The position numbers and the translations under genes are program-made. Below are positions 44,003-53,841 of a stretch of DNA of 64,000 nt, one piece after another. A model generated the notes under the pieces. That model made no database searches. It was not told the origin of the DNA and worked only from the letters and a program-made list of their open reading frames with translations. The DNA comes from Epiperipatus broadwayi (Eukaryota > Onychophora > Udeonychophora > Euonychophora > Peripatidae), in assembly GCA_028023455.1 (NCBI GenBank), contig JAQFVV010012394.1:20790353-20854352 (forward strand), written 5' to 3'. How positions within the stretch are numbered: position 1 is the stretch's first letter; every line of letters begins with the position of its first letter.

Positions 44003-44012
44003 AAATTTGTGT

Positions 44013-44860
44013 TTAATACAAAATTAGAGATTCTTTCCTTTGTTAGTAATGATTTAAAGATTCTTATTTATTTGGGTTGTTGACAAACCATCAGTGTTTT
44101 CCTTCAAAATGACATCAATCATTTGATCTAGGTAATCTTATTTTACAGGATTTGTAAATTTTTTTAATTAGTATATACAGTGACAACAGTTATTTTTATC
44201 TTTTACATGTGTGTGGTTTGCGCTTCACGAGATTTGTATCATATAAATTGTCATAAAACTCATGTCTAACATATTTTTCTTTTTTCCTTATATCTTTTTT
44301 TCTCTTCAAAATGGAACTTTGTATTCATTTGCGGTTCTTTTGGTGAGGATAATAATTTTACTTATATTTGTGTAATTTTTTAACTATATTGTAAAAATAA
44401 AAGGTAAGCCAATCTGAATTGTTGTAATCAATTTCACAACAGTAGTCAATTTATTGTTTAAAAAAAGCTTATTAAAAATAATGAAAAAAGAAAAAAAGTG
44501 CTCAGCTTTTAGATTAAAAAAAAAATATTTATATTTAATCACATGTCCAGTTGCTCAAGATTTTGGACATTTGAAGATTTGAATAACAGGTTACTCAAAC
44601 AATTTTATTCAATTGATTAAACTGAAATTTTTCTTTCCTAAACTGAAAATATATTGGGTTCACCACTCTTACCACTGTTCTAAATTTCCGGAGCTTTTAT
44701 GCTTTTTTTTCTATAAATAATAAGTTGAATTGTAATATTTTACAATTTTTGATTATTATATATACTAGTCTAGAGAGCAAACTACATAATTGACCGTCAA
44801 AATATATTTTCAGTTTCATATTCTTCTTATGATGACTAATTTAATAATGAGATGCAATTA
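44013..44860. other. AT-rich DNA without recognised feature
   Basis: No gene or repeat recognised. Confidence 0.5.
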
Positions 44861-44861
44861 T

Positions 44862-46890
44862 TTAAATCATCATCATTATCAACCATTATCAATCCACTGC
44901 AGGATGAAGGTTTCTCCAAGTTCAAACCATCTTCTCCGAGCTTTAGCTCCTCTTCTCCACATCACCCTTGCACACTTTCTTATTTCATCCATCCACCTCA
45001 CACATGGTCTCTTTCTGGGTCTTTTACAATCTCTTGGAATCCAGTTTAAGATTTCAATTGTCCATCTATTATTACCTCTTCTAGCAATATGTTCAGTCCA
45101 ACTCCAGTCTTTTAAATTTTTCAATAAGGTCAATAACACCTGTTTGTTCTCTTACCCATATATTGTATTTTCAGTCTCTTCTTGTTACTCCTAACATGCA
45201 GCTCTTCTTACTTCTTTGAGTGGTCTGAAGTCTCTGTATTGCTCTTCTATTAAGTGACCAAGTCTCAGATCCATAAGTAAGAACTGGTAAAACACATTTA
45301 TTAAAAACCTTTCTTTTCAAACACATAGTCATATTTCCTTTTAGTATCAAGTTATTTCTACCAAAAGCACTCCAAACAAATTTAATTCTATGATTAATTT
45401 CATCCATTATGTTTCCATCTGTATTAATAATCTGACAAAGATATTTGTAGCTGTTAACTTCTTCTAACTCATCATAATCAAACTTTATTTTCATATTTTA
45501 ATCTTTTTAACATTTATCTTCAGTCCTACTTTCCTCTGATAACTTCTGCAACTTTTCCTGCAGCTCTAAAGCATTATTTGCAAAAAACAACTACATCATC
45601 TGCAAAATCTAAATGACTTAAATAGTCTCCATTTACTTTCACTTCTTTAGATTCTATTTTAATCCACAAAATATTTCTTGCAGCACTGCTGTAAAAAGTT
45701 TTGGAGATATGAAGTCACCATGTCTTACACCCTTCTAAGTGTTGACGTTTCTAGTATTATTATGTAAGCTAGTTGTTGCTGTTGCATTTTTATAAATATT
45801 CTTTAAAATATGACAATATCCTGGCTCTATACCTTGATGATCCAATGCTTTAATCATTGAAGAACTGTTTATAGAATCAAATATCTTTTCATAATCTACA
45901 AATCCAAAGCATAATGGCAATTCTTATTCATTTGTCCTTTCTATAACGTCTCTCAATACCTGGATATAATCTACTGTATTAAAACCACTTTTAAATCTAG
46001 CTTGTTCCCTTGGTTGGTGGAAATCCAATATTCTCTGTAGACGAGTTGTAATTATCTTGGTAAAAATTTTGTATAAAACTGATAAAAGGCTGGTAGGTCT
46101 GTAATTTCTAATATCTTCTTTATCACCTTTTTTAAATATTAATATTAACACTGCATTCTTCCAATCATCTGGTACATCTTTATCATTTAGACATTTGGTA
46201 TATAACTTTGCTAAAAGAAATTATCTTTCTTCACCTACTTCTTTTAATATATCAATTATAATTCCATCACTACCTGGAGCTTTTCATTTTTTTCATAAAT
46301 TTAATTGCATATCTCACTTCTTTATTTAACATTCTGGGCAATTTGAGAGATATAATAGATATAGGAGGTACTTGTTCTTTATTATTATATAATTCTTGCT
46401 AGAAGTCTTCTACCCATTTCATGATGTCATCTCTCCTTTTAGTAATAGTTCCATCTTTTTTCCCTATTGCAGATATAATTTTTCTACCAACACAAAAATG
46501 TTGTTTTACATTCTTGAGACTTTTATTCTCTTCTACAGATTTCCTTGCTAGTTCACAGTTATACTTTTTTATATCATTTTCAACTTTTTTTTACACCATT
46601 TTACAGAATTCGAGGTATTCAGTCCTTTTTAATGCATCATTTTTATATATCTCATATTCCTTCTTTTCTTCATAAATTGTCTAGTCTCAGTAGAAATTTT
46701 ATTGGTCCATTGCTGCTTCTTTCTACCAGCTATCTTTGTTGCTGTTTTTAAAAGTGTATCAGTTATTTTCTTAATTTCATTCAAATCTGAATCGTGTTCA
46801 AAATCTACTAATACTTGAAACCGATTTGTAAGTTCTAATTTAAATTCATTAGAGTGTTGTTCTTCCACTTTTTATTTATAATGAATCCTA
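44862..46890 (-). mobile_element. RTE-type LINE, 5' deleted
   Basis: Minus-strand copy with a (TCA)n-type tail at 44866, C-terminal frame 44879-45139, tail motif 45171-45494, RT body to about 46200 and linker to 46860. At about 46858 it jumps to endonuclease-region sequence equivalent to about 35300, so most of the endonuclease is deleted. It is less decayed than the copy at 32650-35515. Plus-strand frames at 44790-45194 and 46421-46751 are shadows. Confidence 0.85.
44879..46151 (-). pseudogene. RTE reverse transcriptase, catalytic motifs still readable
   Basis: In order: KKGDKEDIRNYRPTSLLSVL (finger, 46151 side), LCFGFVDYEKIFDSINSSSM (motif A with its Asp) near 45900, YLSHLDFADDVVVF (motif C, F-A-D-D intact) near 45600, FDYDELEEVNSYKYL at 45490, KRKVFNKCVLPVLTYGSETW and finally RRGNNRWTIEILNWIPRDCK at 45090. 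The frame is broken in at least four places, so no enzyme is made, but the motifs place it in the RTE clade. Confidence 0.85.
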
Positions 46891-47214
46891 CTCCATAGGT
46901 CATTAGAATGGAATGGGAGGCACACATAGCCAAGCAATGTTCATTTGTTATTCACAGTTGACACTCACATGTAAAAATCATTCCAATATTCGCCATTTCA
47001 GAAGCTTGTTGATTGGCTGAGAACAGCAACTGACAACTATGTTTTAACATGTAGACATTTTTTAAAAAAAAAAAAATTTTTAAATATAAAAAATTTATAC
47101 TTTCTTTATACATTATATATATACACACACACTGAATATGATTATTAATCCAAAACTTCCAGTTCCATGGTTTTATTAATTTACCATTTTTTTCAAATTT
47201 CAATAACAAACCTT
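46891..47214. other. AT-rich DNA without recognised feature
   Basis: Nothing recognised apart from A/T runs and a CA stretch at about 47122-47132. Confidence 0.5.
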
Positions 47215-47289
47215 TTCTTTCTTTGTTATAATCAAAACCCTGATAAAAATTTAAATAAACATTTTTTTTACTACTTATAAATTTTGTGG
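47215..47289 (+). repeat. short repeat shared with 42395-42470
   Basis: ATTTAAATAA.CATT then TTTTTACTACTTATA occurs in both places, preceded by similar sequence. It probably belongs to repeat family H, whose other parts are at 42480-42770 and 48030-48372. Confidence 0.4.
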
Positions 47290-47730
47290 GTATAAATATA
47301 TATATATATGGGAGATGTTGACCTGGACTAACTGATGAGTGTTGATTCAGCATGAAATACATATATTGGAGATTATTTAACTTTTCCATATGTATGTGTA
47401 TTAATTGTATGAGATAGAGTGGATGACTGTTTGAATGTCTGGGTTCAAATCCCTTTAATTATATCTAGCTTAAGTATATATACTATACATGTATTTAAAA
47501 TATTACAAATTCAGTCTGTATTTTGCCCATCATCTTAATATAAATAAAGCCCTGATTGTACATATGTGTAAGAGATGGTGCTGCTTCAGCATGAAAGATG
47601 TATATTGGAGATCATTTTTTTCCATATGTATGTTGTCATATATATCAGTTGTATAAGATAGAATGGATGACGGAAGAGTGCTTGAACGTCTTGGTTCAAA
47701 TCTCATCTGATTATATCTAGCTTAAGTTTA
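47290..47730 (+). mobile_element. family A repeats, two plus-strand copies in tandem
   Basis: The first copy (47290-47475) has the ribozyme and the 3' part with GGGTTCAAATCCC. The second (about 47525-47730) starts with ATCTTAATATAAA and GATTGTACATATGTGT, skips the CUGAUGA core, and has the 3' part. Spacing is about 240-260 bp. Confidence 0.7.
47317..47376 (+). ncRNA. hammerhead ribozyme, family A (intact core)
   Basis: CUAA, CUGAUGA, stem II GUGUU/AGCAU with a G.U and a U.G pair, GAAA, stem III AU/AU around ACAU, triplet AUA, UUGG. CUAA/UUGG keeps pairing through a U.G wobble. Confidence 0.7.
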
Positions 47731-48029
47731 TATACTATATATGTACATATAATAACAATAAATATAATAAATATAATGGTAGTTAATTATTATATACAGT
47801 CTTTCAATCTGTAAAGTACTTTCAGTTAATTCCTTAACCCTCCTCAAAATGAGTTTCATAAATGCTACTCAGGATGACATACACTGAATGCTATTCAGGA
47901 TGGTATACACTGCCATAAGCTGGCTATAGCTATTATTGATTTTTTTTTATATTGGTTTATTGAATATTATAGAGTTTATTCCAGATTATTTTGATTAATA
48001 TATATAACTTAATATGTTTAATGAATTAT

Positions 48030-48372
48030 GTAGGTGATAAATATTTCATAAATGGGAACTCCATTGATAAATGAAATTCAAATTGATAGCCATGGTGTCT
48101 CAAAGCACAGCAACCAATCAAAACAGTTATGTAGACTGAAGAAAACAATAGTACACTATCAGCTACAACCTAATCAAAAGACAGCCAAATTTTTTAGTGC
48201 TTAGGATATTAATATGAGTTTGTAGCTGGACACTATAGCTATAACAATATTATAACTGTGCTATCCAACTGCATATGTAACATCTTGACTATTAATCGAA
48301 AATAGCTATCTTTTGATTAGATTTTAGCTGACGTTGTATTATTTTTGATTGATTGCTCTGCTTTGAGATTTT
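48030..48372. repeat. family H foldback repeat
   Basis: The left half (TCTCAAAGCACAGCAACCAATCAAAA, shown in part here, from 48090) is the inverse of the right half ending at about 48370 (TTGATTGATTGCTCTGCTTT). CAGCTACAACCTAATCAAAA pairs with TTTTGATTAGATTTTAGCTG. The two arms are imperfect. A related, partly duplicated form lies at 42480-42770. It may be a MITE, but no terminal duplication was identified. Confidence 0.5.
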
Positions 48373-48429
48373 AATTTTTATTTAAAAAGTGGACTTCTCA
48401 TTTAGAAAATATTTACCACACAGACATAT

Positions 48430-48800
48430 AATCATCATTTTCAACCATTATCAACCCACTTCATGATGAATGTCTTTTATAGGTTCAATCCATCTTCCCC
48501 AATCCCTAGTCTTACATGTCACACCTGCACATTTCCTCATTTCAGCCAACCATTTCACATGTGGTCTCTTTCTAGGTCTTTTGCAATCTCTTGCAATCCA
48601 GTTTAAGATTTCAACTGTCCATCTTTTATCATTTCGTCTAGAAAAATCTTCAACCCAACTACACTTCAGTCTCTTAATGCTTCCAACAATGTCAATAGAA
48701 CCTGTTTGTTCTCTTACCCATGTATTTCATTTTTTATCTCTTCTTACTACTCCTAACATGCATTTTTTCCACACTTCTTTGAATAGTCTGAAGTCTCACA
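48430..48800 (-). mobile_element. RTE LINE 3' end, truncated
   Basis: A TCATCATT tail at the left and the RTE C-terminal region, parallel to 44870-45220 (for example CTTTCTAGGTCTTTTGCAAT on the plus strand). It ends in the middle of the tail motif near 48800. Confidence 0.7.
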
Positions 48801-49305
48801 TATAATATCACTGAAATTAATGAAAATTTTGGGACACATGGTGTATCACTTTTTTGCATTGAAAAATTCTTTTCAGCATTCAAAAAAATTCTACATAAAG
48901 TCTTTAGTAAGATCACCATACACACACACAAAAATCTTCTTCATAAAAATAGGCAACCAATATTTTAATAAAACCTCATTTATTCACGTTAATACTATTC
49001 TAAAAACTATTAGATGTCAAGTGATGAGGTGGATGTGTGTAAATTAAAGTCTTCCTATTTAATATTTTATTTCCGATGCAAACTTGTTATTATTTGACAC
49101 ATGAGACTTGACAAGAATAAATGGGATTTTATTGAAATGGTGGCAGCCAATTTCTCAGAAGAGGACTTCTGTATCTGTGGCCAGCTATCTTTATAACAAT
49201 ATTAAGCAGTATTATTTGATTGATGAACAGAAAAATTTCTCAATGCAGGGTACTGATATATATCCTTTTTTCGTTCACCACAGTTATGTCACCTAGTATA
49301 ATCTT
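48801..49305. other. unclassified DNA
   Basis: No domain recognised. GAAAAATTC.TTTCAGCATTC near 48860 and GAAAAATTTCTCAATGCAG near 49228 look loosely related in opposite orientation. Confidence 0.4.
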
Positions 49306-49309
49306 TAAT

Positions 49310-49460
49310 AATTAATAGATGCCAGATGATAGGTTCAATAAATCCCTATTTAGTGCTATCTATCTAACATCAATAGACTAGTTTCAAGCTTATGACTGTC
49401 ATCAGTGAAGAGCTTTGGATTTTGAAACAGGATACTTGGTTCTTTAGGATTTAATGCTTC
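49310..49460 (-). mobile_element. family B fragment, diverged
   Basis: A minus-strand piece with TAATAGATGCCAGA, ATCCCTATTTAGTGC and the ribozyme region. It is the most diverged B copy with a full ribozyme core. Confidence 0.6.
49362..49420 (-). ncRNA. hammerhead, family B (diverged stems)
   Basis: CUGAUGA, GAAA and CUAGUC are intact, but stem I inner pairing (UCUUCA/UAUUGA) is weakened, and stem II (CAGUC...GCUUG) keeps only its outermost pairs. Cleavage is doubtful. Confidence 0.5.
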
Positions 49461-49754
49461 TTTCTGATTGTTTGCAGTATGTGGCATAGTTGCGGTGAAA
49501 AAAAAGTATGCTGCTGAAACAGCAATTTGTAAGCTGTAGTCATGTGATAGTTATGCAATATTTTATGAGGTATTGATACATAGTAGGTCACAACATTTTT
49601 TTAATTTCATCTTTTTCACCATGAAAAAATACATAAATATGCTTATATTTACATCAACAAAAAATTTTGAATAGCAGAAAGTAAAACAGTGAATCAAATA
49701 CAATTTTGTTCTGGCAATAAAAGTTTTGGATTAGAGGACTTTGTTTTAATTGAA
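49461..49754. other. AT-rich DNA without recognised feature
   Basis: Nothing recognised. Confidence 0.5.
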
Positions 49755-50030
49755 GTATCTTTCATCATCATCATACGTCATTTTCAATCATTATTGATCC
49801 ACTGCAGCATGAAGGTCTCTCCAAGTTCAATTCATCTTCTCCAATCTCTAGCCTTTTTTCTGTACATCATCCCATCAGACTTCTTATTTCATTCATCGAT
49901 CTCACATGTTGTCTTTTTTTAGGTCTTTACGATTTCAACTGTCAATTTATTATCATCTCTTCTAGCAATAAGTCCAGTCCACCTTCAGTTTTTTAATTCT
50001 TTCAATGATGTCTGTATATTAATATAAACT
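49755..50030 (-). mobile_element. RTE LINE 3' end, truncated
   Basis: A TCATCATCATC tail at 49762 and the region parallel to the RTE C-terminus (CACTGCAGCATGAAGGTCTC, then ...TCACATGTTGTC). An internal deletion removes about 40 bp near 49925. Confidence 0.7.
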
Positions 50031-50034
50031 CAAT

Positions 50035-50490
50035 TTTAATAATTAGCTTTGGAACTTTTGGTACACTTTTTTTCTTTTTGCTAAGTTTTATTTTTTCAAA
50101 ATAAAAAATAAAAATAAAGAAAAAATTCAAATATTGGCTTAAAATTCAAAATATGGTGGCAATTAGAATATTTTTATGCTTCGTCTTGAATTTGAACAAT
50201 TCAAAGTAAATCAAATGCAATAAAAGCTTGTTGCCAATATAATGTCACTTGATTCTTCAAAAATGGTGTCAAATGCGAATCCTAGATGAGATCTGGAAAA
50301 CAGTTTGATAGTGGGGACTATATTGCATTAACTTCTAATGTTCACTGATTACTCATATTTACAATAGCTGGTGCTAAAAAAAGGACTGCTCTTACTATAA
50401 TAAGATTCATTAACTATTCTTTATTTACAATATGAATACAGAATAGATTTGATAACTTATTTTATCTTTTGTTTCTTAACATTTCAAGAT
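50035..50490. other. AT-rich DNA without recognised feature
   Basis: Nothing recognised on either strand. Confidence 0.5.
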
Positions 50491-50573
50491 TTGATAATAA
50501 ATGGGGGAAAAAAGAACAGCTTTGCTAATTTGCTCTAACAAAGCATTTAAAAATTTCTATCTTGAAAACCACT

Positions 50574-50630
50574 CCTTAGCCTCAGACCAATGGTTTCATG
50601 CTTTGGCACTCCTCAGTGAGGTGCTAGAAT
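50574..50630 (-). ncRNA. hammerhead ribozyme, family C (intact core)
   Basis: The minus strand reads CCUCA, CUGAGGA (fits CUGANGA), stem II GUGC/GCAU with loop CAAA, GAAA, stem III ACC/GGU with loop AUU, GUC and UGAGG. The outer stem I is UAG/CUA across a CA bulge. All invariant residues are present. Confidence 0.75.
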
Positions 50631-50835
50631 AGTTTCAGATACTATTCTAAAAATACCAAGCCAAAGCCAGCATTTATCTAAAAGTTAATTATTAAGTAGA
50701 GAATCAGAATTTTTTCGACACCTAAATATCTTCAAACTCAGCTGACTTAAATATCAGATTCTCTACTGAATAGTTAACTTTTAGATAAATGCTGGCTTTG
50801 ACTTGGTATTTTTAGATCTAGTGTCTGAAACTATA

Positions 50836-50880
50836 GTGCCAAAGCATGAAACCATTGGTCTGAGGCTGAAGAGTGGTTTT
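50836..50880 (+). ncRNA. hammerhead remnant, family C (core deleted)
   Basis: The segment from CUAU jumps to AGUGCC, removing GCCUUA and CUGAGGA. The rest (stem II 3' side, GAAA, stem III, GUC, UGAGGC) is kept. This monomer cannot cleave. Confidence 0.6.
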
Positions 50881-51245
50881 CAAAATATAGATTTTTAAAT
50901 GCTTTGTTTAGCTGGTATTTATCAATAAAGATTGTTAGAGCAAATTAGCTGAGCTCTTTGTTTTTTATTTATAAGCTTAAAAATTGAATCATGTGATATA
51001 TGACTTTGATTTTTTGTTGACTATTTATAGACTTTGCTTTAAAATCTTAAGCAATGTTATATTGCTAAGGCTATTAATATATGGTGTGGCTGAAAGTCTC
51101 TTAGCCCCATATAGCTATTTAAGTTAGATAACTGGGTTTGAGGACATTTAGGTGTCTAAAAATTTCAGGTTCTCTACTTAATAGTTAACTTTTAGATAAA
51201 TGCTGGCTTTGGCTTGGTATTTTTAAATCTAGTGTCTGAAACTAT

Positions 51246-51300
51246 CCTAGTGCCTTACTGAGGAATGCCAAAGCATGAAACCATTGGTCTGAGGCTAAGG
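51246..51300 (+). ncRNA. hammerhead ribozyme, family C (intact core)
   Basis: GCCUUA, CUGAGGA, a perfect stem II AUGC/GCAU with loop CAAA, GAAA, stem III ACC/GGU with loop AUU, GUC, then UGAGGC pairing back to GCCUUA. The outer stem I is CCU/AGG across an AGU/UA internal loop. It differs from the 50574 copy at stem II (A-U in place of G.U) and in stem I without loss of pairing. Confidence 0.8.
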
Positions 51301-51454
51301 AGTGGTTTTCAAAATAGAGATTTTTAAATGCTTTGTTTAGTTGGCATTTATCAATAAAGCTTGATAGAGCAAATTAGCATAGCTCTTTGTCTTTTATTTT
51401 TAAGCTTAAAAATTGTGTCATGTCATATATAACTGATTTTATGATAATAAGTGG

Positions 51455-51720
51455 TTAGTAGAAAACATTATTGAGTTTAGCCAATATTGGGATTAACTAA
51501 CAGATATTTTTACAAACTTAACCAACAGATTGATGTCTGCCTTATTCCAACCAGATTTATGATGATGCAATTCTATTACGACTGAATTCACAGTTAGTAC
51601 ATTCTCCACAGCTAAGTATATGTTAAGATTATCTGTCAATTCATAAATGTTAAGGATATTCAGAGTTCTTGTCTGTTTACTGATAGTAAAAATTATCTAG
51701 TATTGTTTTTAATTAACTTG
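51455..51720. other. AT-rich DNA without recognised feature
   Basis: Nothing recognised. Confidence 0.5.
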
Positions 51721-51724
51721 TTTC

Positions 51725-52140
51725 CCACTCTGCACAGTTGGTAAAGCGTCTGATTTGGGATTGGGAAGTCTCAGGACTGATTCTGGCACTTAAATTTTTT
51801 ATGAACTCTTGAGTAATAAAGCCATATGTGTTTTTTGTCATGCTGCATGGTTTGGCATAATTGGTAATGCATCAGACATGGGATTGATAGGTTTCACCAT
51901 TGATTCTGATGGTTGCAGGTCTGGCACTCAAACTTCTTATGAACTCCTAAACATCACGTGATCACTATTTCTTATGCTAGCACAGAAACTAGTCTGGGAA
52001 TATTGGATGAGTAGGCACTAGATAGGGATTTTATGCACAAGCCTTCTGGCATCCATTGATTACTCTGTTTGGCACTGAGTGGCGCTACTGTATGGAGAGT
52101 TTTGCCTGTTTCTTATGAACTCCTAAGCAATAAAGCCATA
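51725..52140 (+). mobile_element. SINE F, two tRNA-like units with a nested family B piece
   Basis: Units at 51725-51840 and 51840-51950 plus 52127-52140 show CACAGTTGGTAAAGCGTCTG and GCATAATTGGTAATGCATCA (D-arm and box-A-like), a box-B-like GACTGATTCTGG, and the tail TTCTTATGAACTCCTAA then GCAATAAAGCCATATG. The family B piece at 51951-52109 interrupts the tail. The period of about 115 bp agrees with the array at 36110-37075. Confidence 0.6.
51951..52109. mobile_element. family B mini-dimer with 17-bp TSD
   Basis: Flanked by TTCTTATGAACTCCTAA at 51934-51950 and 52110-52126, perfect. A 33-bp minus piece (ACATCACGTGATCAC to GCTAGCAC) is joined to a plus piece that starts inside the ribozyme at AGAAACTAGTCTGGG and ends GTTTTGCCTGT. 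The CUGANGA half of the ribozyme is missing, so it cannot cleave. It is the shortest B insertion with clear ends. Confidence 0.85.
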
Positions 52141-53458
52141 TGTCCCTTTTAAAAACATTTGCGTGTGTTTTTACGTTTTGTTATAGGTTAAAAATAAATT
52201 GTTTAAACTTGACCATAATAATTGACATGGAATATTATAAAAATTTAAAAAAAAAAGAGTTTGTAATAATTTTCAAATTTTATAACATTTTTTTTTGTTT
52301 TGATAATTGTATTATAAATTTTGTAATAAATTTTATAAAAAAAATTCAATACTTTATTAGCTTTAGTTTAATTAAATGAAATAAATTCCAAGAACAAAGA
52401 CTAAATTTTTGTTCATAGAACAAATTGCATTCTTAAAAATAATAAATTCATATTAAGAGCTAATTTTATTATTTAAATAAGAATGAATAAAGCTTTTGTC
52501 CAAATATTTTGGCAATAAAAAAAACCTTTTAGTGAATGAATGCCAAGATATTTTGACAAAAGTTTTATTTATTTATAAAACCTATTTTTTAACTTTTTGT
52601 TTAACAATATTTAGAAGTTGTTGAAATTAGAAGTTAAAAAATATAAATAACATTTTCTCAATCAACATATTAATTTATTCATTCATACATACATAAAAAT
52701 ATCTATAATCTATTGTCAAGGTAATCTCTATAAACAAAACATTGTCTCTAAAGGTTCCCTTGACAACAAATTGCAGATATTCTATTGGTTTATTAAGCTT
52801 TGTCTGTTATCATGAAAAATATGTATATACAAGGAAATTATATTTTTGGATATAATAATATTTTAGCTTACAGCTGATTTTATTTGACTTTATATGATTT
52901 AAATATAATCACCTTTCAGTAAATTATTCAAAGTAAATTGCTTCAGTTTTCCTCTTTCACAAATTACTATTAATATCAATATTTTTATTGCAATTCAATG
53001 CATAATTCATAATAAAAAACTTAATACATTCACTTATATTATCACATTCTATAGTATCTCTGTTTGCTCCCACTATACATAATGCTAAAGATAAATATGT
53101 ATTGTAAAATCATATCTTCATTGGAACGAACATGTGAAACAAATGAACAATGTGAGACTTAAAAATGTGTTTTATATATGAAGTTGAGGATGGTTTTCAA
53201 GTTTATGTCAAAGATATTCTAAAGAAATAAAATGCTAATTGTTTTCATTGTATAGTGTGACAGAGAATAGAATATATAGAAAAGCTACTATTAGAAGTAA
53301 CGTAAAGTCTTTCATAAAGAAAAGCTTGCTGCAGAAAATGTTAAAAGATAGCACTTACAAAATATCATATAAACATGATGTGTTTCATATTAACAGAATG
53401 TGTTCAATACATGGCATATTTGTTGTTCATGGATTAATTTGTATGTATGGCTACTGCT
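52141..53458. other. AT-rich DNA without recognised feature
   Basis: The open frame at 53239-53460 encodes a basic 73-residue peptide with no recognisable domain. Poly-A/T and AT-rich tracts dominate. Confidence 0.5.
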
Positions 53459-53511
53459 AATATATATATATATATATATATATATGAGTAGCTAATGCTA
53501 ATATATATATA
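53459..53511. repeat. TA microsatellite
   Basis: (TA)n at 53461-53484 and again at 53501-53511, split by a GAGTAGCTAATGC spacer. Confidence 0.8.
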
Positions 53512-53540
53512 TAAACAAAAAAGACTTATAAATCCAATAA

Positions 53541-53590
53541 ATATTATTATATTTCAACCAGAGGACTGGTTTTCATCAGAATAAGAATAA
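53541..53590 (-). ncRNA. hammerhead-like motif upstream of PLE
   Basis: The minus strand has CUGAUGA, one or two unpaired A, a strong stem II AACCAG/CUGGUU with loop UCCU, GAAA and a stem III AUAU/AUAU with loop AAUA. Stem I is not convincing. It lies 5' of, and opposite in sense to, the PLE at 53820, as in the other inverted PLE ends. Confidence 0.45.
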
Positions 53591-53841
53591 TAATAGAAGA
53601 ATTGAAAAAATAAAGTTGCAGTTAACATTTTTAAATAAATGTAAAATGGAGAGGCTTATGCCTAGATCGTTCAGAATTAAAATTTGTAGTAAAAAAAATA
53701 CTTCAAATAAAAAAATTGATGTATAAAATACAAACAACAATATTGAAATGATTTATTAAAGTAAAGTACTGGGAAATAAATAACCTAATAACAATTTATA
53801 AAAGAAATAAGGCAAGAATAAAAATAAAAGTAACATGTGAC

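Larger units (their letters stand above)
50505..51441. mobile_element. family C hammerhead repeat composite (-)(+)(+)
   Basis: The minus copy (50505 to about 50755) is followed by two plus copies (about 50756-51090 and 51091-51441) in tandem with a period of about 411 bp, measured at TTAGATAAATGCTGGCTTTG (50781 and 51192). TGATAATAAATGG at 50492-50504 and TGATAATAAGTGG at 51442-51454 (12 of 13 matching) probably form the target duplication of the whole block. No protein is encoded. Family C shares no obvious sequence with A or B apart from the ribozyme core. Confidence 0.75.

Noticed and set aside
44790-45194. 134-codon plus-strand frame (and similar ones at 32578-33060 and 48470-48805)
   Set aside because: All lie opposite the RTE C-terminal codons and recur only because RTE recurs.
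48820-49296. Inverted pair suggesting a Tc/mariner relic
   Set aside because: The similarity between the two sides is short and loose, and no transposase motif could be read.
51725-51800. A genuine tRNA gene
   Set aside because: The acceptor stem does not close, and the sequence recurs as a degenerate SINE F unit.
53239-53460. 73-codon basic peptide
   Set aside because: No domain, no splice signals and no recurrence in the window. Too little evidence to call a gene.
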